Source of the DNA: Candidatus Bathyarchaeota archaeon
GTDB lineage: Archaea > Thermoproteota > Bathyarchaeia > Bathyarchaeales > Bathycorpusculaceae
Assembly (NCBI GenBank): GCA_030626685.1
Contig: DAOUTL010000098.1
Coordinates: 1-5,152, forward strand
Direction of reading: 5' to 3'
Length of the DNA: 5,152 nt
Of this stretch, positions 1-4,390 are shown one piece after another. The translations under genes and the position numbers were made by a program. The notes beneath the pieces were generated by a model. It did not search any database and was not told the DNA's origin. It worked only from the letters and a program-made list of their open reading frames with translations. Positions within the stretch are counted from its first letter, which is position 1; each line of letters begins with the position of its first letter.

Positions 1-645
1 CGGCAAAATATAAAGCGTCAAAATCACGGGTAAGATTCCGAGAAGAACAACAGCGTATTTGCCGATGGAACCAAAAAGAAACAACATGTTAAGCGTAAGA
101 ACATAACACATTGTTATGACGATATCCGCCACCGTTGACATTACTGGATATACAATAACATCCGGGTCTAAACCCTTCTTAAACGTGACGAATGCGACAG
201 CTATTGTGACTAAGGAGAGAGTTAACCCCAAAGTCATAGTTGCCATCACAATCATTAAAATATCAGAAAAGTCTGCGAAGGTTATCCCCCAGAACAAACT
301 ACCAAAAACTATAGAAACCGAACTCATTGCAACACTTGTTTCTAAAGTTATGACTATTATAGACTCAAACAACTTGTAAAAGCTTTTAGTGTTTCCGAAA
401 AGCCTAGGGTGAATCGTACCGATATGTAGTGCTGTGCTTAAGCGACCACTAAACAAACCGCTTATCACCCCTCTCGCACTTAAAATGGCAGGATAAACCG
501 CGATAGCCCACGGAGAAAGCTGAAAAACATTAAGCTGAGAAGCGACTATGAAGCCTGCGAGTATTCCGCCAACATCGAAGGAATATGCAATCAAAGCCTC
601 TTTAAGGGTTCTAAAGAATGCTCTTGAAGTCATGGTAGGGGTCAT
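1..645 (-). CDS. SLC41/MgtE-like divalent cation transporter, N-terminal 215 residues (runs off left edge)
   Basis: Reading the minus strand from the ATG at 645 gives 215 codons with no stop, so the gene continues beyond the window. The protein has a short polar N-terminus and then several hydrophobic segments (about residues 24-37, 44-57, 96-120, 128-153, 170-191, 197-213). It shows blocks I associate with the archaeal SLC41/MgtE membrane domain: DVGG (24-27), YPAILSARG (51-59), GRLSTALHIG (67-76) and DPDVIVYPVMSTVADI (160-175). Such proteins move Mg2+ or related divalent cations across the cytoplasmic membrane; specificity cannot be read here. The 645 start is chosen because AGGAGG lies 10 nt upstream; the ATG at 633 is too far from it. 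The start overlaps the stop of the upstream small frame as ATGA, which suggests translational coupling. Family call fairly sure, exact substrate not. Confidence 0.8.
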   Translation of the reverse strand, partial: MTPTMTSRAFFRTLKEALIAYSFDVGGILAGFIVASQLNVFQLSPWAIAVYPAILSARGVISGLFSGRLSTALHIGTIHPRLFGNTKSFYKLFESIIVITLETSVAMSSVSIVFGSLFWGITFADFSDILMIVMATMTLGLTLSLVTIAVAFVTFKKGLDPDVIVYPVMSTVADIVITMCYVLTLNMLFLFGSIGKYAVVLLGILPVILTLYILP

Positions 646-921
646 TGGTTGGTTGCCTCCTTTAGAAGAGCATTAAATGCAGAAAACTTGAATGAAGAAG
701 AGTGCTTAAAGTCGCCAAGAAAACTGCATAATTTACAAGTAATAGACCCTTGAGGATTCTTCTTTGTCATAAGCTTTGGCGGTAGAGCATAGTCGCTGTG
801 ATAGTGCATGCTGTTGGCTGGCTTCATCTTGTCCACCCTCTGGGCTTCCCTCGTTTTCGCCCATCCATAGACACCCCTTCAACAGAGCTTTTTTAAGCGG
901 GCTCTCAAGCTCCACCTTCAT
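642..921 (-). pseudogene. Small unrecognised gene, apparently frameshifted, upstream of the cation transporter
   Basis: A reading frame begins at ATG 921 (MKVELESPLKKALLKG) with a good AGGAG site at 927-931, 5 nt upstream, but its own frame soon becomes Q/S/R-rich and stops at 733. Another frame is open from a stop next to codon 15 of the first frame and ends at the TGA at 642-644, overlapping the transporter start as ATGA. That second frame reads VYGWAKTREAQRVDKMKPAN and on through DYALPPKL and a CKLC pair. Removing one G from the GGGG run at about 871-874 joins the two into one protein of roughly 92 residues. I infer a real gene with a one-base insertion, or a sequencing error in the homopolymer. 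I do not recognise the family. Alternatively either half alone could be translated. Confidence 0.45.
656..661 (-). promoter_or_regulatory. Strong Shine-Dalgarno site for the cation transporter
   Basis: The minus strand reads AGGAGG here, 10 nt before the ATG at 645. It lies inside the 3' end of the upstream small reading frame, so the two frames look like one transcription unit, and it decides the start in favour of 645 over 633. Confidence 0.75.
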
Positions 922-958
922 GTTCGCTCCTAAACTTTACAAAATGATGCAAAACCCC

Positions 959-967
959 TTAAATAAG
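959..967 (-). promoter_or_regulatory. Probable TATA box for the 921-to-1 transcription unit
   Basis: The minus strand reads CTTATTTAA about 38-46 nt upstream of ATG 921. Archaeal TATA boxes lie about 25 nt before the transcription start, which would give a short leader holding the AGGAG site. Inferred from sequence only. Confidence 0.45.
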
Positions 968-1016
968 TTTCCAAACAAAAGAAGCTTAACAAAAATCCAT
1001 ATTCAAAATTCATAAC

Positions 1017-1027
1017 AATTATAATTA
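1017..1027 (+). promoter_or_regulatory. Possible TATA box for the plus-strand small gene
   Basis: AATTATAATTA lies about 32-42 nt upstream of ATG 1059. The 922-1058 gap separates divergent genes and is very AT-rich, so it probably holds both promoters. The element is nearly palindromic, so direction is not certain. I see no clear Shine-Dalgarno site before 1059, so the transcript may have a very short leader. Confidence 0.35.
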
Positions 1028-1058
1028 TCTAGACTCTAACCCTTTTCTTGCGCTAACA

Positions 1059-1259
1059 ATGGTGAAAAACTTGTATGCAGTATGGATAAAAATCGATGAA
1101 ACCCTACCATGGATTGAGCTGAAAGGAGTATATCAAACAAAAAGTGAAGCAAAAAAGGCAGCAGAGAAATTTCTAAACAGCATAAAAATAAGAATCATGA
1201 AAATGCCGGAAAAAAGGAGACATATGAAAGCATTAGCGTCTTTGAAAACGACGTGCTAG
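1059..1259 (+). CDS. Small basic protein of unknown function, 66 residues
   Basis: The frame begins MVKNLYAVWIKIDE and contains a hydrophilic helix-like stretch, SEAKKAAEKFLNSIKIRI, that looks like genuine protein. It has no signal peptide, no Cys pair and no membrane segment. I do not recognise the family. It converges on the MFS transporter, with 19 nt between the two stop codons. Oddity: from about 1211 a different plus-strand frame is also open and protein-like (ETYESISVFENDVLDSTAK and so on) and ends at the TAA at 1349-1351. One extra A in the AAAAAA run at 1210-1215 would fuse the two into about 97 residues. Either the 66-residue form is complete, or the gene is frameshifted and its true end overlaps the MFS tail. 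The N-terminal 50 residues look real either way. Confidence 0.6.
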   Translation: MVKNLYAVWIKIDETLPWIELKGVYQTKSEAKKAAEKFLNSIKIRIMKMPEKRRHMKALASLKTTC

Positions 1260-1278
1260 ATAGCACCGCTAAATTAGT

Positions 1279-2523
1279 TCAAAGTGTTGGACCATATCGG
1301 AAGCAAAGTAGAATGGAAATTATAAAGTTTCCAATAGTCAATTTTTGGTAATCACCTGAATAAGCTAGCGTGCACATAATTACGGCGGGAACAAAGGATC
1401 CTGTCGCCGTTGAAAGGTAACCCACTAACCATGGCGCAATTATAGCGCCTAAATATCCGCCAACGAGCATGAATCCACCAGCGGTTGCTGAGTATAATGT
1501 TCCTACCAGTTCTATAGGCATCGCCAACACTATAGGGGCCATACCTCCAATGAGGAACCCGTAGACAACTACTGAAATCCATAGAGGTACACCTGTCGTT
1601 GTTCCAACGAAGTAAAGTGCTACACCAGCGATAATCGATATAATCCAGATGAAAGGCTTCCTTAGACCTACGCGATCAGAAACCATGGGTATGATGAAGC
1701 TACTTGGGATCATAAACCATGATATCATTGATGCTATGAGTCCTGCCGTAGTTGGATCCATTCCTTTTAACATGAACATTGTTGGAAGAAATCCAAGTAA
1801 TCCGATTTGAGGTGCAAGTAGGAAGAAAGTTGTTAACATCAAGACCCACATATACTTGTTTCGAAGCACGGCGGAAAGAGATTCTCTAAACGGAACACTC
1901 CTGAGTTCGCTGGAAGCATTCATCTGAGGAAAACCAGTTGTCGCCTTTGGCTGTTCCTTAGCCAAAACTATCCACACAACAGTCAATACTAAACTAAGAA
2001 TCCCGATAGCGACGAAGACACCCCGCCAAGATCCAGTCCAAGGGAGTAACACAGCAGGAATCAAAATTAACGGTAACGATATGCCGACTTCCATACCTGT
2101 AAACATAACGCCGCTCGCCAACGCGTATTCTCTAGTGGGAAACCATATACCTGTTATCTTGGGTAGGTTGGGGTAGGATATGGAATATCCAACTCCACAT
2201 AAAAACATAGTTATGGCTAGCGTTGTGAAGTCTGTAGCGAACCCTCTCAGCAGTCCAAAGATGCCCATTAGTATTCCTCCTATTAAAACTGTTATCCGAA
2301 CGCCGAAGCGATCAGCAAACAAGCCGCCAGGAATACATAGTATAACTAAGGATAGGGGAACCAGCGCTATAAGGATGCCAACTTGCTCAAAAGTCACAGT
2401 TAGATCTTCCATCAGCATTACCATCATAGGTGCAAAACAAAACCAACTCGCTCCAAGAGCAAACATCATTAACCACGTTATGGTCGCCATAACCCAGCGA
2501 TAAGACAGAACTTTTTCACTCAT
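1279..2523 (-). CDS. Major facilitator superfamily (MFS) transporter with an altered C-terminus
   Basis: This 414-residue membrane protein has the MFS layout: TM1 near residues 10-31, TM2 near 46-68, then motif A GGLFADRFGVR at 66-76, TM3-TM6 up to the central polar loop (about 185-220), and TM7-TM11 after it, with a second motif-A-like SDRVGLRK between TM8 and TM9. MFS proteins carry small solutes by proton-coupled or facilitated transport; the substrate cannot be told. The ATG at 2523 is chosen because AGGTGG (2535-2540) lies 11 nt upstream. The C-terminus is odd: after ATGSFVPAVIMCTLAY, the first two thirds of TM12, the final 26 residues (encoded by 1279-1359) are SGDYQKLTIGNFIIS and a short hydrophobic stretch, not a normal TM12 end plus polar tail. 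No other frame restores it, so I infer that the original 3' end was lost. The promoter carries an operator-like palindrome. Confidence 0.85.
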   Translation of the reverse strand: MSEKVLSYRWVMATITWLMMFALGASWFCFAPMMVMLMEDLTVTFEQVGILIALVPLSLVILCIPGGLFADRFGVRITVLIGGILMGIFGLLRGFATDFTTLAITMFLCGVGYSISYPNLPKITGIWFPTREYALASGVMFTGMEVGISLPLILIPAVLLPWTGSWRGVFVAIGILSLVLTVVWIVLAKEQPKATTGFPQMNASSELRSVPFRESLSAVLRNKYMWVLMLTTFFLLAPQIGLLGFLPTMFMLKGMDPTTAGLIASMISWFMIPSSFIIPMVSDRVGLRKPFIWIISIIAGVALYFVGTTTGVPLWISVVVYGFLIGGMAPIVLAMPIELVGTLYSATAGGFMLVGGYLGAIIAPWLVGYLSTATGSFVPAVIMCTLAYSGDYQKLTIGNFIISILLCFRYGPTL

Positions 2524-2534
2524 TCTTTAACATC

Positions 2535-2540
2535 CCACCT
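2535..2540 (-). promoter_or_regulatory. Ribosome binding site of the MFS transporter
   Basis: The minus strand reads AGGTGG, an archaeal-type GGTG Shine-Dalgarno site, with 11 nt to the ATG at 2523. Confidence 0.6.
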
Positions 2541-2542
2541 TA

Positions 2543-2557
2543 ATTAACTTAGTTAAT
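2543..2557. promoter_or_regulatory. Perfect 15-bp palindrome, probable operator of the MFS gene
   Basis: The sequence is ATTAACT-T-AGTTAAT, a perfect 7-1-7 dyad. It sits between the TATA box (2572-2580) and the ribosome binding site, where the transcription start is expected (about 25 nt from the box). A dimeric helix-turn-helix repressor bound there would block initiation. No regulator gene is adjacent, so the binding protein is unknown. Confidence 0.5.
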
Positions 2558-2571
2558 GATGAAAAAATAAG

Positions 2572-2580
2572 TTTTATATA
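2572..2580 (-). promoter_or_regulatory. TATA box of the MFS transporter
   Basis: The minus strand reads TATATAAAA about 50 nt upstream of ATG 2523, a close match to the archaeal TATA consensus. The element is partly palindromic and could also fire rightward, but the plus-strand frame beyond it has no start codon, so I assign it to the MFS gene. Confidence 0.6.
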
Positions 2581-2589
2581 GTTTCGCAG

Positions 2590-2695
2590 TCAAAAATCTG
2601 TTCAAAATGTGGTCATAACTGGGTTCCACGAACTAGTGAATCCGAAAGGTGTTTGTGTTACTTGCTTGCTTTTCTGGTTTATGAAGAACCATTAA
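2590..2695 (+). pseudogene. Frameshifted remnant of a small zinc-ribbon protein
   Basis: The plus strand reads SKICSKCGHNWVPRTSE from 2590 to 2640, the typical first knuckle of a small archaeal zinc ribbon (CxxCGHxWxPRT). In that frame the second knuckle fails (RCLCYLL). Moving one base at about 2641 gives PKGVCVTCLLFWFMKNH and a stop at 2693-2695, which restores a CxxC pair followed by an aromatic, as expected. No ATG, GTG or TTG precedes the first knuckle in frame before a stop at 2560-2562. I therefore call it a decayed gene with a lost start and one frameshift. A sequencing error would explain only the shift. Function would have been metal-bound nucleic-acid or protein contact; not specific. 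Confidence 0.55.
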
Positions 2696-2783
2696 AGTTA
2701 AAGGTATAGGTTGGATTGTACAGCGTTACTGAGGCTTTAGCACGCGCTACTCTTCAGAACGCAAGTTTTCTCTCGTGTATTGC

Positions 2784-2830
2784 TGGCGCCGGGAAGCAGA
2801 TTCAAAACTTGGTTTAAATCCTTGGTTTTT
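2784..2830 (+). repeat. Inverted-repeat arm copying the 3' flank of the tRNA-Ser gene
   Basis: Positions 2812-2830 read GTTTAAATCCTTGGTTTTT, the exact reverse complement of 3220-3238. Upstream of it at 2785-2790 is GGCGCC, and the other arm also has GGCGCC (the end of the tRNA acceptor plus CC of CCA, 3255-3260) on the same side, with spacers of 21 and 16 nt. The shared order suggests that a piece of tRNA 3' end plus trailer was copied here in opposite orientation. GGCGCC is itself palindromic, so that part of the match is weaker evidence. Confidence 0.6.
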
Positions 2831-2860
2831 GCATGAACCACCGTGTATTGTTGAAACATT

Positions 2861-3007
2861 TCACCTAGGTCCAGCATTTGAACTGAAACCAATGATGTAT
2901 CCGCATTTTTTACACACATAAGCATGGTGTCTTTCAAAGGTTCCGCGAAACTGTATGTCCTCAATATCGTCTTTATCCAACTCTTTATCACATTTGGGGC
3001 ATTTCAT
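2861..3007 (-). CDS. Small zinc-ribbon protein, 48 residues
   Basis: The frame opens at ATG 3007 with MKCPKCDKELDKDDIED and has a second knuckle, CKKCGYIIGFS, at residues 32-42, ending at TGA 2861-2863. Two CxxC pairs 26 residues apart fit a single zinc-binding ribbon, and the hydrophobic residues after the second pair fit the usual strand. Such proteins are common in archaea and often bind nucleic acid or partner proteins, but a role cannot be assigned. A TAG stop directly precedes the ATG, so this is the first possible start. The leader has GTGAAGA, a weak binding site, and TTATAA about 15 nt upstream. The same frame stays open for 37 further codons after the TGA, to TAG at 2747-2749, running through the inverted repeat; I see nothing to suggest readthrough. 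Length and motif make the gene likely. Confidence 0.65.
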   Translation of the reverse strand: MKCPKCDKELDKDDIEDIQFRGTFERHHAYVCKKCGYIIGFSSNAGPR

Positions 3008-3219
3008 CTATTCTTCACTTATAACGTAGCGGTCTGACCTGTTGGTTATTTTAGTTTTACTATTCGATTCTGCTAAGCTTTCTTTTTCCAATGTAGAGGA
3101 ATAGAATTCCAACGAACAACTCAGGGCGGCTGGCGATAATAAGACATAAAACATGTTACGAGCCGAGCAAGCGGGTTTGCTCCCGTCTGTGCACAAATGA
3201 AACCTCGTTTGAATTTATG
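3008..3219. other. Intergenic stretch with one hairpin, no gene seen
   Basis: No frame here looks like protein on either strand. The only structure I can point to is at 3165-3182, GAGCAA-GCGGGT-TTGCTC (6-bp stem), which competes with CGGG-TTTGCT-CCCG at 3172-3185. Without a T-run next to it, it is not an evident terminator, and the T-loop consensus is absent, so it is not a tRNA arm. Confidence 0.3.
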
Positions 3220-3238
3220 AAAAACCAAGGATTTAAAC
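3220..3238 (-). repeat. Inverted-repeat arm in the tRNA-Ser trailer; also a possible terminator
   Basis: On the minus strand this is GTTTAAATCCTTGGTTTTT, starting 15 nt after the encoded CCA of the tRNA and ending in a run of T, as expected for archaeal transcription termination. It is identical to 2812-2830 in opposite orientation, about 390 nt apart. Confidence 0.6.
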
Positions 3239-3253
3239 GTGATTTGTGTAATT

Positions 3254-3364
3254 TGGCGCCGGGGATGGGATTTGAACCCATGAGGCTCCGAAGAGCCACT
3301 GGATCTCGACTCTGTCCCTCTTATGCTCAAGAGGATGTCCAGCGCATTACCACTCTGCCACCCC
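3254..3364 (-). tRNA. tRNA-Ser(CGA), intron-containing, first three acceptor nucleotides missing in place
   Basis: The minus strand folds as a class II tRNA. It has acceptor nucleotides 4-7 GGGG, T8 G9, D-stem GCA/TGC with GG in the loop, anticodon stem CTGGA/TCCAG, and a long variable arm GGCTC-TTCG-GAGCC. The T-arm is ATGGG-TTCAAAT-CCCAT, followed by acceptor CCCCGGC, discriminator G73 and an encoded CCA (3254-3256). After removal of a 27-nt intron the anticodon loop is CTCGAGA, anticodon CGA, reading the serine codon UCG; G73 and the long variable arm agree with serine. The oddity is at the 5' end: CCCCGGC needs GCCGGGG, but the bases before GGGG are TAT, not GCC. A perfect GCCGGGG lies at 3404-3410 and another at 4361-4367. 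The gene is either spliced at the acceptor stem or damaged. Confidence 0.85.
3310..3336 (-). other. 27-nt intron in the tRNA-Ser anticodon loop, position 32/33
   Basis: The segment separates C32 from T33, not the usual 37/38. It forms a 7-bp inner stem, TCCTCTT/AAGAGGG (one G-T pair), with a 6-nt loop. A bulge-helix-bulge can be drawn: exon CTGG with intron ACAG (three pairs and one G-A), 3-nt bulges ACA and AGT, each cut after the second base, and a short outer GC/CG helix. Those cuts give a proper 7-nt anticodon loop. This is a relaxed motif, so moderately sure. Confidence 0.65.
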
Positions 3365-3410
3365 ATATCGAAGCATGTGTAATGCCTTGGCAACGGATGT
3401 TATCCCCGGC
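3365..3410 (-). other. Candidate detached 5' acceptor strand (GCCGGGG) and 43-nt acceptor-region intron of the tRNA-Ser gene
   Basis: Positions 3404-3410 read GCCGGGG on the minus strand, exactly complementary to the 3' acceptor strand CCCCGGC of the tRNA body. Between it and the body are 43 nt that end in a second GGGG, so removal anywhere from 3/4 to 7/8 gives a perfect acceptor stem. The 43 nt contain AAGGCAT-TACAC-ATGCTT (6 pairs, one bulge) closed by ATCCG/CGAT. I could not draw a proper bulge-helix-bulge for any of the five registers, so splicing here is a hypothesis only. Confidence 0.4.
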
Positions 3411-3436
3411 TCAATAAATCTGAAACTACTCACCAT

Positions 3437-3443
3437 TCTAAAA
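3437..3443 (-). promoter_or_regulatory. Possible promoter box for the tRNA-Ser(CGA) gene, overlapping the endonuclease stop
   Basis: The minus strand reads TTTTAGA, ending 26 nt before GCCGGGG at 3410; the same CTTTTAGA octamer lies 23 nt before the other GCCGGGG at 4367. Spacing fits archaeal TATA-box geometry, though the sequence is a weak TATA. The TAG within it is the stop codon of the endonuclease gene. Confidence 0.35.
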
Positions 3444-4295
3444 GGATTGTGTTTCACAACTGCACTGTTCATGCTTAATGCAAATCAGATCGCGACAAAC
3501 CTTGCAAAACTCAGCCTTGTGAAGACGTATAACATATGTTGTCCTTTTACTGAAAGCTGTTTGACAAGGTTTTATCTTACTAACTTTCGGTTTTAAGCAT
3601 AATCTGTTGAGCAAATTAACCACTTGCTCAGCAAATGGAGGATTCGTTGTTGTAATATCTGCGCCAAAATGTCCTATTTTGCGTTTATTTTGGTGTATAT
3701 GTCCATCCGCATCAATTAAACCACCAACAAAGCCTAGCATAAAATCTCTTGACCAGCTCACCACATCAACAAGGACTTTGCAAGTTCTTCCTTCATATTT
3801 AGCATACCTAACAAACCTGTAAAGAAAATCTAACAATCTCTTTGAATAAACTTTCATTACCAGCCATGTGTCTTCCCGATATAATGCCGCAGGTTTACCT
3901 GACTTCTCAAACAATCCACGTAGAAAAGAAGCAACCTCCACATCTCTTTTCGCGTCAAAACAAAACTTCGCACCATAATGCCCGCTTCTCTTCTCAGCAA
4001 TTCTACTTCCATCACCTGCAAAGAAGCCTACAATATAACCAAGTTCACGTTCGGTAAAAACAGAGAAATCTATACGCATCTGCCTTTTCGAGAATCTTAC
4101 AGCATGTCTATACACAGTGGAGTAGCTAATATCAGTTTGTTTCGCAACCTTTCTTAAAGATAAACCGCTTTGCACAAGTGCCTGAATCATTTTTATCTCT
4201 TCAAGTGTTAGTCGCTTATAACGCCTAAATTTCTCCCTTTTGCCATCTCTTAAACCAGGAAAGCCCATTATTTTTCGATAAAAGCTTAGAATCAT
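3438..4295 (-). CDS. LAGLIDADG homing endonuclease with N-terminal helix-turn-helix
   Basis: The 285-residue protein has two LAGLIDADG motifs, LGYIVGFFAGDG (85-96) and LGFVGGLIDADG (187-198). Each carries its catalytic acidic residue (D95, D197), so the monomer should form both halves of the active site and may be active. Residues about 27-70 (LTLEEIKMIQALVQSGLSLR then KVAKQTDISYSTVYRHA) look like a helix-turn-helix DNA-binding domain. Cys residues cluster at the C-terminus (264-280), without a clear zinc-ribbon pattern. Homing endonucleases cut an intron-less or element-less allele so that repair copies the element in. The ATG at 4295 has AAGGG immediately before it; ATG 4268 is an alternative start. 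The gene lies between a tRNA-Ser 5' half 46 nt upstream and the tRNA-Ser(CGA) gene downstream, on the same strand, which suggests that tRNA-Ser is or was its homing site. Confidence 0.9.
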   Translation of the reverse strand: MILSFYRKIMGFPGLRDGKREKFRRYKRLTLEEIKMIQALVQSGLSLRKVAKQTDISYSTVYRHAVRFSKRQMRIDFSVFTERELGYIVGFFAGDGSRIAEKRSGHYGAKFCFDAKRDVEVASFLRGLFEKSGKPAALYREDTWLVMKVYSKRLLDFLYRFVRYAKYEGRTCKVLVDVVSWSRDFMLGFVGGLIDADGHIHQNKRKIGHFGADITTTNPPFAEQVVNLLNRLCLKPKVSKIKPCQTAFSKRTTYVIRLHKAEFCKVCRDLICIKHEQCSCETQSF

Positions 4296-4341
4296 CCCTT
4301 TTTAAATTCTATGTCAAACCATGAACAAAAGCTAAGCATAA

Positions 4342-4367
4342 TGCGTTAACCGCTCCGCCACCCCGGC
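4342..4367 (-). pseudogene. Isolated tRNA-Ser 5' half (positions 1-26)
   Basis: The minus strand reads GCCGGGG TG GCGGAGCGGTTAACGC A: a full acceptor strand, T8, and a complete D-arm with stem GCG/CGC and GG in the loop. After position 26 the sequence (TTATGCTTAGC) no longer fits: it does not match the CTGGA anticodon stem of the nearby tRNA-Ser and has no partner before the endonuclease gene. The acceptor strand would pair perfectly with CCCCGGC of the tRNA-Ser(CGA) body about 1 kb downstream. It could be the 5' exon of a tRNA with a giant intron, a tRNA gene cut by insertion, or a split-tRNA 5' half. The tRNA identity of these 26 nt is clear; the status is not. Confidence 0.7.
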
Positions 4368-4390
4368 AACACAAACAAAGTGTTTTGCTG

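Noticed and set aside
116..379. Plus-strand frame of 87 codons
   Set aside because: It lies fully antisense to the cation transporter, whose membrane pattern and start site are convincing, and its Ser/Thr/Ile-rich product is typical of an antisense shadow.
776..1015. Plus-strand frame of 79 codons opposite the small frameshifted gene
   Set aside because: It is rich in Cys, Ser and Pro, has no ribosome binding site and covers an AT-rich promoter region; probably a shadow.
2861..2863. TGA of the zinc-ribbon gene as a recoded codon
   Set aside because: The frame stays open for 37 codons beyond, but the extension has no recognisable domain and runs through the inverted repeat; no recoding hairpin is evident.
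2737..2991. Minus-strand frame of 84 codons across the zinc-ribbon gene
   Set aside because: It is a different frame of the same DNA as the two-CxxC protein and shows no motif of its own; the zinc-ribbon frame is better supported.
3217..3417. Plus-strand frame reading GMGFEPMRLRRATGSRL
   Set aside because: This is the familiar translation of the antisense of a tRNA T-arm and variable arm; the tRNA explains the sequence.
3342..4360. Direct repeat of tRNA positions 4-25 as a target-site duplication or attachment site pair
   Set aside because: The two copies differ at several positions, including a compensated D-stem pair and an extra D-loop base, so a recent duplication on insertion is unlikely. 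No integrase gene is present in the window.
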